Below, piece by piece: positions 1 to 13,961 of a stretch of DNA of 64,000 nucleotides. The first letter of the stretch is position 1; the number at the start of each line of letters is the position of its first letter. Source of the stretch: Schistosoma mansoni (lineage: Eukaryota; Platyhelminthes; Trematoda; Strigeidida; Schistosomatidae); the NCBI RefSeq assembly GCF_000237925.1, contig NC_031502.1, positions 24,994,696-25,058,695 on the forward strand, written 5' to 3'. Both the position numbers and the translations under genes were made by a program. The notes beneath the pieces were generated by a model, which saw only the letters and a program-made list of their open reading frames with translations, was not told where the DNA came from and made no database searches.

Positions 1-344
1 TAGATATTTAAGTCACACAAAATGATGAAGATAAGGCTTCAATTATTATCATTATATAAACTATTTCGCCTTTGTCTGTCTATCATATAATGAGATTATA
101 AAAATGTATGTCATTTGTAAATCTAAATATTTGACTGAAGCAAGAATAACCAATTTATCAGAATCAGATATTCATTTTATTTGTCAGTTTCAACTGAGCT
201 ACTTACAACCTGAACATGAGAATACCCATCACTGAAAAAAAGTGAATTTTATATTGTCGAATATCAGAAAAACCTCCACCAATGAAAATAAACGAAAACA
301 GCAATCAGTATGGAAGAGCAATGAGAGATACTTATAGTAGTTAA

Positions 345-560
345 ATTCATGACTCATTTGAAGCTAGACCACGATGAAAAATGTGGAAGCACTGGACGGC
401 CGTTTCGTCCCATCGTGAGACTCGGCAGTGCACATCCGCGATCTCGCCAGTACCAGTACCTATCAGTCTCGCGCGCGAGCGCTTAACCGATAGACCACTG
501 AGCCGGCATCCAACAGTGTTAATGTCTAACTTCAACCAATCCACGAAATTGAGCAACCAT
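345..560 (-). repeat. tRNA-derived SINE with decayed hammerhead ribozyme
   Basis: Read on the minus strand this has a tRNA-like head (A-box-like GGCTCAGTGGTCTA near 492-505) followed by a hammerhead-like module at 388-432 and a 3' part ending in GGTCTAGCTTC. The hammerhead keeps its outer stem (GCACTG pairing with CAGTGC), the GAAA core and the self-complementary ACGGCCGT stem III. The CTGANGA core box has lost bases, so the ribozyme is probably inactive. The head matches a second copy at 55775-55985, which defines one dispersed family. Confidence 0.7.
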
Positions 561-3500
561 TCACCATTCAAAAAGAATTGTCTGAGAAAAAATTATTGAT
601 CTGGATTGTGTAAAAGTGGGAGTTTATTGAAAGGGAAATAAATAATACAATACAATAGTTGTGGATTACATTTAAATATTTCAATTCATTAATTTTTAGT
701 TCGATAATGTTAATTGAGGTTAAATTAGCTCTGTTAATCAACTAATTAGGAAGCTTAATCCATTCTTAAATCTAAAAATATACAATGTAAAAGTGTGCAA
801 TAACCAGTTAGTGCATAAAAAGTCAGTGATACAACACTGGAATGTTATTCACTGAACTATATGAAGGAATTAACATTAATAATTAGCTTAATTAAAAGTT
901 TTTGATGAATACCGTAATGAATTATTTCTTTTGGCCTTTATTTCTCCTGTCAAGTCATTTACTGTATCAGAGGCATTAGAGAAGAATTAACAGATTTAGG
1001 TCCATAAGCGCCTGGGAAAAGTGAGAATAGTTGTGTTTGTTATTAAACTTAAATAGTTTCAACGATCATTTCCATGCTAATGCTAACAAAAGTTTTTTTC
1101 TGTAGAAGATATCTTCCAAGTAGTCTCAAATGAACGCGGCTAACATCTTAATTTTCCGATACCTGTCAGAAATAAATTTGTTTTACCAGCTTTAAAATCT
1201 ATTCTCACCAATTTGAAATTATGAACATCGAAGAATATTTTGACCTGAAAAACGTCTGAGACCTTTTATGAAAACTTTACATTCATTGACTAGACTTTCA
1301 GTTTCATTAATGAAAACAGATAATTGCAAAATTCCTGTCAAATTAAATTATATAATCTGACAGATTAATTTTACTTTTAACCAGGTAGCAAAATTTTATA
1401 ACCTAACAGTAAATGACAAGATTGGAAATTCTTATGTGTAAGTATTATGAATGTTCAATTCTATGTAAGTTCGAGTGTGTCAGTCTGTCTATTGAGACTT
1501 TATTCCACGTGTTTTGACATTAATAATGTTAATAAAAAAAGGAAAGATTCATGTGTACTTAATTTATGTATGTTTGTGTGTATCTGGTGGTGCTGATGAT
1601 AGTGGTGGTAAGGGTAGACGACATGAGAGTGATGAGTAAGTAGCATCATTAAAACTTTAAAAAATAATAAAATAAAAAAGATTTACGCTCTTTTGTGGAC
1701 AACTTGTCATACGTATTAATTAAGATCGAGTTATATATAGTCATAAAACATGTTTTCCAACACTTACTACGATTATCACTTTTAGCACAAAAGGTGAAGC
1801 GAGAGAGAAGGATAGAGAGATAGGGAGAAAGAGATCTGTTATTAGTTTACCTTGTAAGTACACTAAACAAAGGAAACGAGATGACAAAAATTTATGGTGG
1901 ACATGGTTTATTTGTTGGGTAACAAATTGACAAAAGATTATATTCAATATGAAAGCGTCACATCATCGTGATAAAATTTTGCAAAGAGATTTCATTAGAA
2001 TAATGATTATAGGTCACGTATAATTTCTGATCTACAATTCAGTGTTTGGTTAATTTGTTGGCGAATTGTACTCGGAAGCTGTCGTAGTTAAATATTGACA
2101 GAATAATCTGTGGTATCAATAAAAACTATACACATTGACATATTTTAATGAAGTTAAAAAAAGAGTCAGTTATCCACCGACAATAAGAAACATGAAATTT
2201 CTTAACGTGCATTGAGACATCCATCGTTACAAAAAAATGTAATCATAATATATTTAGCTAACAATATAAATCGACATCATTCAGACAAATGGTGATGATT
2301 TTTATATCCTATGACTTCCTAACACTGATAACATCTCTCTTAATTACAAACCGTCAAGTTTCATAATAAGCGAAGAGTTTGAATCTAATGACTAGTATTT
2401 CTAGTCTCAGTTAACCCGTCATATAATGGGATTTATCTACTGAACCCCCAAACCTCAATTATGTCTCTATGATGAAGGCATATATTTTTGACGACAGTTA
2501 CTACTGAAAGTAGAGACATCGTTTTGTTTTACAATATTTCTGTAAATTGTTTCATATTTGTTGAGCAGTCATAAAGTTACTCAAGCAAGTGGAAGTGAAG
2601 GTTTATATTTGATTCAGTGATAAACCTTATCGTTACTGGGTGATTCATGGAATTAGCATTTCATATTATCCAAGTTTAAATTTATTACTGAGCTTAATGA
2701 ATATTGGTAAGGACTGATAAGCTACTCATGTCGACGTACTGAAATACATGCAAATAAACCAGTTTTAATTGAGGTGTATTTTTAGCAGCTTTCATTTTCC
2801 AATACTGAATTCTCAAACAAACGAAACGTTTTATTAAATGACTTAATGACGATTTTGTACTACTATCAGGTAGTATACATATCTAACAAATAAGCGGGAG
2901 TACAGTTAGAAACCAAAGAGAACTGAATAACTGTTTCCTTCTAGTTAATAACTCTCCGAATAACTACGTATCGGTTAGGAGTGTCCACTTCCAAAGATTA
3001 CAAGACTATGATAAAACAGTTTTATCTATCCTTCTTTCTTATCTACAGTTGTCTATATAATGTGATGAAAATTACTATTATATAAGTTTCATTTGTATTG
3101 TTTAGGAATATAGATAGATAGATAGGTAATCAATCCACCTTTCATTTCAACTTAAATATTTTTACATACCTTTTGAATTTATACCCTTTTCTGATCAAAG
3201 GAATTAAATATCTCAACTTTCCTCTAGCCAAACGAATAAAACATTGAAATGGTTTAATGTAGCAAATGACTTGCTCGCTTGAATTGACGATAATAAAGGG
3301 ATTAAATAGGTTGGATATATTTTCTAAAGCCTTTTAAATAGGTCCACTTAAAGTGAACTAAGTGAGAAATATTCCAATGTTGTGTAGGTTATTTATAGAA
3401 TACTTGAATTTCTATGAATATTTCAATCGACTGAATAATCTAATGATAACAAAGTCTGTGGAGTCGATAACTTCTGCTTACTGTCTGTTAGCAGAATAAT

Positions 3501-4867
3501 ATCGTCTAATTATTATTATTGTTAAAGAATTCTCACCATCCAAAGGTCAAAAAAAGAAGATTTAATTCGTCTTTGCACTCACTACCCACTAGAACATTGA
3601 GTTGTACAATTATTCTTTCTCTTTACACTTTAACCCAAAAGCTATGAATTTATTGCCTGAGAAATTTGATTATGAATATTTTAAACAGTCAACAAAACTA
3701 TTGGGTTTGAGTTTTATTTATTTCAATAGTGAATGATCAAGTGAACAACAGTTCACTGATTACTTTGATCTTCAGAATTAGGTGAAATTGAATAAGCATT
3801 GTATACAGATTCTATGAAATTCAATATCAGTAAATTAGTGGAATACTACGGGTTATATATTTTTAATCTGTTAGGAGCTTACCAGTTTAATAATAGGCAC
3901 CTAATTTGAGATTCATCGCAACTACCAAAGACTTTACTAAAGAGTTCTAGAAGTGCATTTCGCCTAAAATATGAAGCCTTTGATTGGATTTGAGACATGA
4001 CTAATTATAAATTTTAACAGTAAAGAAATTAAAATTATTTAAACACTAAATTTAGACACCGGATATTAAAATGTCAACAGATGACAGGCTACATGTAAAC
4101 AAGGATCTCAGATACTTTTATTAGTGAAGTAGTGACAATTTCAAGAGAAGATACCCGTATAAAAGTGAATTATTTTGGCACACGAAAAAGTGGGAAAACT
4201 GCTCGATTTTAAATGTCAGGAAAAAAGAATTAGCTCCACTGGTTTCAAAGAGTATAGATTTTATTCAAAGGTAGTCAAGATATTAGACGTTCGTTTTTAA
4301 TGCTAATCTTACTCATTACTGTAAAATATCTTGTAGCTGAATATTATAATCTTGTTATCATTAACCAATCATTAATATGGGAAATCATGACCTACTGACT
4401 ATTAAATGAGGAATGAGAATGAAGGACTAAAAAGATTTTATTACTTACTGAATATGCCTTACCTATTGTGATAAATCTGTTAGTTTCTTTTGTAATGATA
4501 GAGTTAACCACTATGTTTTAACTTGTGTTGCACGAGAGCTGAGATACAGCTTTATGAGAGAAAAATAACCAGTTGAATTTGTCATAATAAACAACCTGAC
4601 TTAGTGAAAATAATTTCGTAAATCAACGACTAGTTATAGAGAAGTTTAAACAGTATAACATTTCTTGACAAGTGATGTGTTGTAACTAACTAGTCCAGCT
4701 ATCGCTGTATAGGAAGAACTCTGTTATTACTTGTCTCTGTTTATGATATATTCACTAATATACAATGCTGGGGATTCGAAAATTCTAAATTTTTTACAGC
4801 TTAATTTTATTTGTATGGATCTAATTATCTTTAATTATGACACAAATCAAGTTCATTATTTACAGTA
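561..4867. other. AT-rich non-coding stretch, no gene recognised
   Basis: Frames are short and closed. I found no exon with paired splice sites, no RNA gene and no clear repeat. Isolated tracts such as the GA-rich run near 1796-1834 look like ordinary low-complexity sequence. Confidence 0.6.
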
Positions 4868-5298
4868 TCATTGTCGTGGAGAACTACCAAAGCCATCATC
4901 CAGAAGATATAAGTGTTTATTAACAGTTGTCTACCTAAAATACTTCAGATCCGTTGGCCAGACACTATCAGCAACAAGTTACTGTGGGAGACAACAAACC
5001 AGATTTCAGCGGATGAAGAAATCAGGAAGAAGCACTGGAAGTGGATAGGACACTCATTGAGGAAATCACTCAACTGCGTCACAAGGCAATCCCTCACATG
5101 GAATCCTGAAGGTCAAATGAGAAGAGGAAGACCAAAGAAAACATTACTCTGAGAAATGGAGACAGATATGAGAAGAATGAACAAAAGTTGGATAGAATTA
5201 GAAAGGAAGGCCCAGGACAGAGTGGTTTGGAGAATACTGGTCGGCGGCCTATGAACCATTGGGAGTAACAGGCGTAAGTAAGTAAGCGAGTAAGTGTC
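4868..5298 (+). pseudogene. 5'-truncated RTE-clade retrotransposon, 3' end
   Basis: The + strand encodes the end of an RTE-type polyprotein. Recognisable pieces are the segment after the RT domain ([18 protein letters not shown]), the module [10 protein letters not shown], the motif LTWNPEG followed by a basic RGRPKKT stretch, and ERKAQDRV near the C-terminus. A frameshift near 4900 and a stop after about 5150 break the frame. The copy ends in short TAAG repeats (5275-5297), as expected for RTE elements, which end in simple repeats. The 5' truncation at about 4868 is typical of target-primed reverse transcription. The same family is nearly complete at 17036-20240. Confidence 0.85.
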
Positions 5299-6078
5299 AT
5301 GGATTCACTTAACTTTGGAAAACGCTTTAATATTGAATGACTTTGGTAAGAAATATATGACGGAATAATTATATACATTTATAAGAGGAGTATACAATAA
5401 GTTTCATTGCTCAGTGAATCCCTTTTTCTTTTTGCAAAAAATTTCAAGTCAGCGTTGATTGATTAGTTGTAGATTTTATTTATTGAACCATGAAAAAGTC
5501 TTCGATTTGATAAGTTGATTCATTAAAAATAGATTTAATATTCAGTATTTACAACAGGAAAATACCAACTACAGTTTAAGTAGTAAATCCCATCATGAAT
5601 CTGTAACAATAATCAGTGTCAGCAAAGATGAATATTTCGTAATCAATAAAAATATCCAAACACTGGAGTTAATGACCCTGCTCTTTAATTCATGTTTAGA
5701 CATTGTAAAGTCGTTTAGAACTTATTAGATGAATTTATTGGAGTTTACTAAATAATTTCATTCACTATGGAAAAGAAAGGCAGCGACAGTCATCATTCCC
5801 TTCCCAATTATCTTATTAACGGGATTATCAGACGGGATAACAAAAAGCACTGTTTATCAGAACATGACATTGCATTTAGCAGTCATTCCCATCAAATCTA
5901 GACTACAGCTTTAATCAAAATTATGTGTGATTCACTCAGTAGAAATAGATATCCATTAACAATTTTTATAAAACATAAGCCTGAATGAAAATAACTTCTG
6001 TGAAGTTATCGACAATCATACAAATAAACGTAAATTTTGTATTATCATGTTTCTATGCAAGTCCTTTCTGTACAATGG
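5299..6078. other. Non-coding stretch
   Basis: No gene, RNA or repeat was recognised here. It is AT-rich with short closed frames. Confidence 0.5.
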
Positions 6079-6348
6079 CTATTTTCTTAATCCAAACTTC
6101 TTCATTCCTATTATTATGGTCATTAAATCGGTTAAATTGTTAACCGACTGAATAATTTCTTCCTCTGTCTTATTATTTTTATTTTTATCATAGATAGCAC
6201 CAAAGTTCGACACACTATTTGAATATACACTGGATAAAACAGAATCAGACAGTATTGTTACCCAAGAATCTACTAACAAACTGACTTGGGGACAAGTAAG
6301 GAAGAAAGAGGTAATGATGGTTGGAAAAAGTATATCTGAGTGTAACAT
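6079..6348 (-). CDS. Possible terminal exon of an unidentified host gene
   Basis: An open frame runs on the minus strand and ends in a stop at 6079. It is preceded on that strand by a long pyrimidine-rich tract ending in CCCCAAG (about 6295-6340), which resembles a splice acceptor. From that point the frame gives about 70 residues, starting VSLLVDSWVTILSD and ending GMKKFGLRK, with a mixed polar composition rather than simple AT-driven translation. I do not recognise the product and see no partner exon, so chance cannot be excluded. Confidence 0.25.
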   Translation of the reverse strand: MLHSDILFPTIITSFFLTCPQVSLLVDSWVTILSDSVLSSVYSNSVSNFGAIYDKNKNNKTEEEIIQSVNNLTDLMTIIIGMKKFGLRK

Positions 6349-6819
6349 AATATTTCTATACCAGCTATCTATGGTAGAAGAACCATTTCATATCAGGTTG
6401 CATCATGATCTGGTGATCTGGTCGTGCACAACATTTTGCTAACATACAGAGGTTCAATGCAGTTTTATGGTTGTTTGGTGCTGAATATAAGTGAATAAAT
6501 AATTTTTCTTGCTTGTTAGTTGTTCAAAATAAACTATATTTTTAGTAGTTATTAAATGTTCGTTGGTGAAATTTGGGCATTTATTATATGAGTATGCTTA
6601 TTAGATTCAAACCGTTATTCGTACCTCCTTTGTTATCTTTATTGTTTGTTGTTATTTATCTTTATTTGAGTTTTTATACGATTATGAGAACGACTGTACC
6701 TTCAGACCTAACGTTCGTTGCTCTTGGTTTTAATGCTGTCTTAATGACCCATCCGGAATATATGACAGCTGTGGTTGGGATCACGAAACAAAAAATTATT
6801 CTACTACTACTACTACTAC

Positions 6820-6851
<32 letters not shown>

Positions 6852-7561
6852 TCGACCAATGTCAAGTGCTTCGTCCATACTCATTATTTTTATGCCCCAG
6901 TTCTTTTTTATATTAACTATGCTACTTACTAATATTCAGTAGCTAACATGATTTTCAATCAATTTAAAAAATATAGTTCATGATGTCTCTTCGATGTCAT
7001 ACATTACATTCCCATGTATTCGCGTGAATTGTAAACAATCAGTACATTCATTATTGCGTGTGGGAATTCGTAGACACCCCGTGAATTGAGGAGTGTGAAA
7101 TATGAGTATTTAAATTGTCGACTAGGTTCGGCGTAAGATAATGAATAAAAATGAAGTTTTTATGCATAAACAGAACTATTATTAAATGCCACACAAGCAA
7201 TATATTTTACATTCCTCAATTAGTGAGGTGTTCAAGCGTTTCCACACGTTAAAGTATTAAAAAAAAAGAATTGATTTCTAAGATTGTTGTACGGGAATGA
7301 CTTACAAAACACACAATAAACTAAATGAAAACTGATCCAAGTGTCAAATTCAACAGGGGTCGGCAACAAACCGAAACTAGAACTGTGGACAATAAATCTG
7401 GGATTTGTTAAGATAAACAAAGGCTCCATTAACTTGCATCAAATGAACACCAACCATCGGGAGTGTTATGAGAATGCAATTACATTAAGGAATGGACTAT
7501 TTGTTTCGAATTCACGTGAATATATGGAAACTTAGTACATGAAAACGAAGAGATATCATAA
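6349..7561. other. Non-coding stretch with a triplet microsatellite
   Basis: The only clear feature is a compound microsatellite at 6801-6851, (CTA)n passing into (ATA)n. A + strand frame over 6573-6932 runs through this microsatellite and is hydrophobic low-complexity translation. No gene is recognised. Confidence 0.5.
6801..6851. repeat. (CTA)n/(ATA)n compound microsatellite
   Basis: About 6-7 copies of CTA pass directly into about 10 copies of ATA. Confidence 0.95.
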
Positions 7562-8560
7562 CTTACTTTGTCTGTTACCCCTCGTGGAGTACCATGGGCC
7601 GTCCACCAGCACTCCCCACCGAACTTTGTCCTGGGCAATCCTTTTCAGTTGATATTCACCCTTTTCATGTCTGCTCCCAATTCTCGATGCAATATTTTCT
7701 CTGGTCTTCCTCTTTTCCGTTTCCCTTCAGGATTCCAAGTTAGCGCTTGACTCGTGATGCAGTTTGGTGATTTCTTCAATGTATGCCCTATCCACATCCA
7801 ACATCTCCTAATTTCATCTTCAGTAGGAAGCTGACTTGTTCTCTCCCATAGTAGGCTGTTGCTCATAGTATCCGACCAACCGACATTGAGTACCTTGTGC
7901 AGAAAATTGCTTAGGAATGCTTGTTCCTTTTCGATGATGTTTGTAGTAGTTCACCAAGTTTCAACTCCATACAGTGGGACTGTCTTGAAGTTTGTATTGA
8001 ATATTCTGACTTCAATGTTGATTGAGAGTTGTTTTGAGTTGCATATGTTCTTCAATTATAGGAATGCTGTCCTTGATTTGCCACTCCTTGCCTTCACCTT
8101 AGCATCAGATCCTCCTTATACATCGATGATGCTGACCAGATAAGTGAAAATTTTCACCTCTTCCAGAGCTTCACCATATAGTGTGACTAGGTTGGTGTTC
8201 TCCGAGCCGTATTTTATGGTCATGCTTTTCCTTTTGTGAATGTTGAGACCTAATGATGCAGAGGCTTCTGCTACACTGGTTTTCTTGATCTGCATTTGTT
8301 GATGTGTATGGGACAGAAGAGTTAGATAATCTGCGAAGTTCAAGTCGTCTAATTGTATCTAAGCTGTCCATTGTATTCTATGATTCCTGAGGTATGGAAG
8401 TCTTCATAATCCAGTCGGCTACGAGAACAAAGAGCAAAGGCGAGAACAAGTAGCATTGTTTGACACTCATCTTCACTTGGAATTCATCTATGAGCTATTT
8501 TTCGTACACCACTTTGCATTATAACCATTTATAAGAATTTCGTAAGATTGTCGAAGATAG
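7562..8560 (-). pseudogene. RTE-clade retrotransposon fragment (3' half)
   Basis: Read on the minus strand this encodes the RT palm and C-terminal part of an RTE polyprotein: the FAD-box region (LNFADYLTLLSHTHQQMQ, with the second catalytic D of FADD replaced by Y), GLNIHKRKSMT, then [40 protein letters not shown]. Several frameshifts separate these blocks. The 3' end lies at about 7562 and the detectable similarity fades near 8560. It belongs to a subfamily with an SxxRxG-like C-terminal region shared with the copy at 36049-36812. That subfamily is distinct from the copies at 4868, 17036 and 46472. Confidence 0.85.
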
Positions 8561-9352
8561 TGTTCTTTATATTCAAGTCCCTAGAATCCTTCCGTCCAGA
8601 TGTCACGTGCCGTTGATGAGCTGAATTCGATGTGATATTTTGTATGGCACTACTATAGTTTTCTTATTTAACTAATTTGACTTCCTCATTGAAGTTTCTT
8701 TCTGTCTCTCTAAACAATCATATGAGAACTCAGTTCGAAAATATTCAATGGCACACAACTCCAACTCTTTGGACATACCAGTTTCACATGTTTTTGGATT
8801 TTATTAGTTGGATTATTAGTGTCGTCATAGCTGTCTCAGAACATGAGATATTATGTGAAGTTACTATCCCCGTGACCTATGAAATTGACGACTACGACAA
8901 AATTAAATAACATACCACTCGATCTATAACAGTTTTGTTAGGCTAATGTCGTCATTCTCACTGTTGTTGATCACATGATCCGTTTACAGTTATGGTCATG
9001 TCTTTTAGTTTATTGGGCCATGCCTAATCCTTCGCGGTTATTTCTGTGGTTTTCAGTGTCAATGATTGGCTCATATTTTATGTTATTTTTGTCATCTTTG
9101 TTAATGTCTTAAATTGCTATGTAGACTTCCCAGTTATTTTTGTTGTCTCCTACGTATATAGTGCAGTATATTGTGTCGCTTTTTAAAAACAACTTTCACA
9201 CCTTGAATCATATTTAGTGTCGTTATTTTTATCGTTTTCACTGTCATGTATGTTATTATAGTTGTTGTTTTTGTTATTAGAATTATTGGAAAATGTCGTT
9301 AAAGTAACTGTCATAATTTGTTTTGTAATAACTTCGATGGTAGTGAAAGCGA

Positions 9353-9385
<33 letters not shown>

Positions 9386-10869
9386 GGAGGAGGAGTGTTT
9401 GTAGTTGTATTAGTCGTCGTAGTAAGTAGGAATAGAAAATTGAATGAACGAGATTGAAATTGCTGTTATCGGATTAGTATTTAATGTTGTTTACATGATT
9501 CATCTACAAATGTATATTATAGTTGCACTGCAATATATGTACTCGAAAATGAATGATGACCTTACTTAATTGGATTCTTAATATCACTGGTTCCACAACA
9601 CCAACTGATCTGGTATAGAGGCCATAAGACCTGGTGAATTTCCTTTATTTTGTCAATTCACTAGTTAATGTCTAAAAACGTAGAGCATGATAAAATAACT
9701 AATGGTATCGTATGTTTTAAATAACATAACAATTCTCACATATATCCTAGACTATCACTGATAGTCATGAATAGATCAAATAAGCGTAATTTAACACATG
9801 ATAAACACGAAATTAACGCTAAGATTAATATACAAAATCTGACCTTGTGGCAGAACTATTTGACGTCACACGAAAATCGTAGTATCAAGACTTAGACGGG
9901 TATCCTAACGAACTTGAGAGTGCTTTTGCTCAAATTTTGTTCGTTAAAGTTTAAATTGATACGTTATCCAATAAATAATTTTTTCTAAATAGTTCGTCGA
10001 AATGAAAGTCAACTAACTATATTAAACGTGAGCCATGCTTTGAATACCAACATTTACTAAAAATAAGCACATAGACAACTAGTAGTATTGGTTTCTGCTA
10101 TATATGAGCGAATACAAGAGGGGTCAAGGTGAAGTTAAACTTCCAGAACTATTCTAAGAGGAAATGTTATACATATTTTTATTGCCTGATTATTCAATCC
10201 TTGGATTATTATGTTATTATATCCCCTCTGATTTTAAGCTTCGGTTAGATTCATAAAAAAATTGTTAGACATTTTATCGTCCACAAATTATTGTTAATTA
10301 ATTACGGACCCATTTCACTTACAGCTTACACATATGTACACGATTTGTGGTATGTTGTGATCAGATAATTTGTATATTTATATTCATATGAGCTTTTAAT
10401 TCGTGTCAAATAGAGAGTAATAAGTTTATTTGCTTGATGTGCTTGCTAATTTCGTTTGACCCTTCTCAAGAAACAACTGAGTTAAGCGTAAAAACCCTAA
10501 ATCACAACACAAGATTCGTCCAAAATGTAATACTATTGTTTATCACAAAAATAAACGATGTATTTACAAATATCATTTCGTGAGGTGTCTAAAGTGTTTA
10601 CCGCATTAATGAATAATTAAGAAGGAAATGTTTCATACAATAGTTATATAATAATTACTTACATAAATATAGAATAAGCTATGTAACAATTAGTACCTGT
10701 GTTAATACCATAAAGGCGGTCGATAGTCAAAATAAGAACTAAGAACACAAAATATAGGAGCAGTCACAGTTAAACAAATATTCAATGAATATATATGAAA
10801 TGAAAGTAACTGTTAAAGTTCTAAGAAGATACAATTACAATAGTAAGTAAAATGAATATCAACAGCTTG
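8561..10869. other. Non-coding stretch with (GTA)n microsatellite
   Basis: A (TAG/GTA)n tract of about 11 units lies at 9353-9384. Otherwise the sequence is AT-rich with no recognised gene. A 77-codon + strand frame at 8677-8910 has no splice signals or motifs and is judged chance. Confidence 0.5.
9353..9384. repeat. (GTA)n microsatellite
   Basis: About 11 tandem GTA units. Confidence 0.95.
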
Positions 10870-11206
10870 TAGTTAATTATCTTCAAGATAATTCCTACGG
10901 CTTCGTATATATCAATCGCCCTCATAGCATCTATTAAATAAATCCCGACGGTACATGAATTTAAGAAGGCAACACGAGGCACTGACTACAGTTTATTATC
11001 GAATAGCTCACAGGTCAATAAGCCACAAGCACACCAAGTGAAATTGAGCAAACACACTAACACGAGCGAGGGAGCGGATACAGAGGCGAATTAAGAGCCG
11101 AGTATATATATATGATTTATCAAGCGATTTAAGCAACTAACATTTAAGCTAAAAAGAGGGATATGTCAGTAGGCTATTATATGTGATCAAGCATATATGT
11201 TCATAC
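10870..11206 (-). repeat. Candidate solo LTR
   Basis: This patch is visibly more GC-rich and structured than its surroundings. On the minus strand it begins with TGTATGAAC, has a TATA-like run (ATATATATAC) followed by a GC-rich leader (CGGCTC, CCGCTCCCTCGCTCG) and then a polyadenylation-like GATAATAAACTG. That order (TATA, leader, AATAAA) is that of an LTR. No second copy lies in the window and no target-site duplication was identified, so boundaries and family are uncertain. Confidence 0.4.
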
Positions 11207-13961
11207 AGAAGTGATAATAATATGAAGATATATAAACTGTTACCGTTTAAATAAACACTGCTTGTTAAATTGGAAGGCTTGACAAAAGTAAACATGAACA
11301 ACCTTAATTATAGCAGAGGTACTATAAGTTCATGTAAGTATCACGAATTGGTATAATGCTCCATGTGGTCAGAAAACGATGGCGAATTTACATGAATTTA
11401 TCTTGTTAAAATATAAATTCAGCGGATAATTATGTTCATAGTATTTATCGATTCCTAATTCAATGAAACACACCTTCAAAATTCCATTACTATTGTAGTG
11501 AACAAAACACAAGTGGGGTCAACCTAATGTATAACATTACAGAATGTCTCATTAAAATATGAGAACCATATAGTGAATAGTTAATTTGCAAAATAACAAT
11601 CAATTGTCTCAATCTTGACTGTTCCTTCTGCAAATAATAGTCCATAGTCTCTGATTATAATTGTTCATGCGTTTTAGTACCAATTGTGTGCAGTTCCCGT
11701 TCTCTTCTTATCGATTTTCTACTGAAACACATTTAATGCTCTACCATCACCATATACTACTTATGTGAATATCAGTAACCCACATCACACTGTTACCTTC
11801 ACAAAAAGTATAACCACTCTTCATAGAATATCAAAAGGATAAAACGTATCTTTGTATAAGTTATGTTATATTCATCCAAGAGGTTCAATCACAATACCAA
11901 CAATAAATTACACACATCAAATACAAAGTTCATGAGAACAAGAACAAAAAAGAGAACAATGATGCCTTATTTATTTATTACAAGATTTATTACTTTCATC
12001 TTCTGCCAAAATGTATCATTTTTAAAAATTTCACTAAATAAGTCACAACATGTTTATCATTAAATAAAAATTGAACATTAAACTCTTTTAAATTTTATCT
12101 CAATTTAAAATTCAGTGCGATTCCAGGTGAAAAAAAAGTTTGTAAAACTGAAAAACATTTTTTGTTGTTGTTTGTTGTTATGATTGTTCAGTTTATTGAT
12201 GCAAATTAGTGAGTGTGGTATATACTCTCAATCCTTTGATTGTGTATCAGGTAACTTAAAGTGTAGCTTAGAAATTAACTTTCAATGTTTAGAAATAAAC
12301 GGAATAGATATTGAAATCTTTATCGTTTATTAAGAAGAAGTGATTTTGAGATGTGCCTTGAATATGCACTTTAACTTCATTAACCAGATATATAAGTAGA
12401 TGGATAAGATAGTAAAGAATTCACCACCGAGCCTATAATCAACTACTGATCAATTTATATCGACCATATAATCGATGTTCGATAAATCTTCAAGCCTTCT
12501 GATAATTACTATCATCACTTATCTTTACAGTGGGATAAGAACTGAAATGAAAATTACTTTCTGAGGATATTTTATTAACGAAAGGAAATAATGAAACACA
12601 ACAAAAACCCATATGTAAGGCTTAGGAAGAAAGGACAACACATGAACTTATAGAATAGTGTCCGAGAAACAAGAAAATCAAATCTCATCCGTTCTATATG
12701 CCTAGGCTAGTGTGAAGTTTTCTCAGCAGATTTCTAAAGGCATAAACTAACCTTTCTGAAATCCATCTTTCAATAAGTCAATTGCTCTTTACGATCTATT
12801 GAAAAAAACATACAAAACAGAAAGTCTTCCTGAACCAAATTCATATTCCTCAAAACAAACTTTGTGAATCTCCAATTTTTACGGAGATATCACTGGTAAT
12901 AAATCCTCTCAATAAGTTAATCAGAAAGGTATCTCTTACATTATATCATAGTATAGACGGCTATATCTACTCACGTGTGTGTGCCTAAATTTTGTAAAAG
13001 TTAGTTTAATGTTGGTTCAGCTTTGATAAGCAATTTACCAGTCATGTTCCTTAACACCTTTTTTTCTTAAGTATTTTATTCATCTTTAAACCTTGAACAT
13101 CTTTTTACATGCTTTAAAAAGGCTATTTTTATGGATATTTCCGGCCCCATTTTCATTAGGTGATATGGTACTATCAGTCGCTGCGTACAGAAAAAAATCT
13201 TGTCATGGTATGTGGTTAGCTTCAATAAATGTCATATTACTTGTCAGAAATACTGTGGTAGTGTGTAAAAAGCCGATTGCTAAGTTACAATCAGTCTTAG
13301 CGATTTTGTAGTCAGTTTAATGAAATGGAAGAACGTTATTAAGTTAAACTAAGAAGTCTTTCGATGGTCTAATTTGAAATATCCATTTAAAAAATATCCA
13401 ATTCCCAACTTATCTCTGAGTTTGATACATAATAGACATTCGAAGTTAGTTGTACATTTGGCATAGATATACCTTCTGAATAATGGCTAATCATGTTGAT
13501 AGTTTATCCTTGAAGCGATGTTGATAAGGGATAGTGATAATTCATAAGAAACTATAAGCTTCTTTGTTACCTTCACTCAGTCTATTTCCTTCTACAAGCT
13601 CTAAAAACTCCCTTTAAATTATACACAAACAATTGTGTTTATTGATGACAGCTTATTTCATAAGAATTCCAAGTGTGTTATTGTTTAAACTAATTAAATT
13701 TAATACCTTGTATTTAGTTGAGGATAAAGCATAGAAACAGGACGAATTAATTGTAATCTTGAATTGTTGTCATTTTCTGCTTTAACCAGATTTTTGAACG
13801 GAATCAACGGTATAAAGTTAAAATTGATTAAGAAAACACTGAGACATATCTTCACTTACTCAATAAAGTTTGGTTTTGTCTTAGGTACAAAATTTGACAC
13901 AGCTCCAAAAAATCAGTGTTTTATCTTTTGTAAAATATAACGACTTGTTACTAGAAAAATG
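11207..13961. other. Non-coding stretch
   Basis: No gene is recognised. Frames at 11863-12063 (Asn/Lys/Thr-rich) and 13093-13311 (hydrophobic) lack splice signals and motifs. Confidence 0.5.

Noticed and set aside
1570-1642. Short Gly/Asp-rich frame near a GGTGGTGCTGATGATAG run
   Set aside because: Too short, no start or splice context; consistent with a degenerate triplet tract.
6573-6932. 119-codon + strand frame
   Set aside because: It translates a CTA/ATA microsatellite and hydrophobic AT-rich sequence, without splice signals.
13093-13311. 72-codon + strand frame
   Set aside because: No motif, no splice sites, composition as expected by chance.
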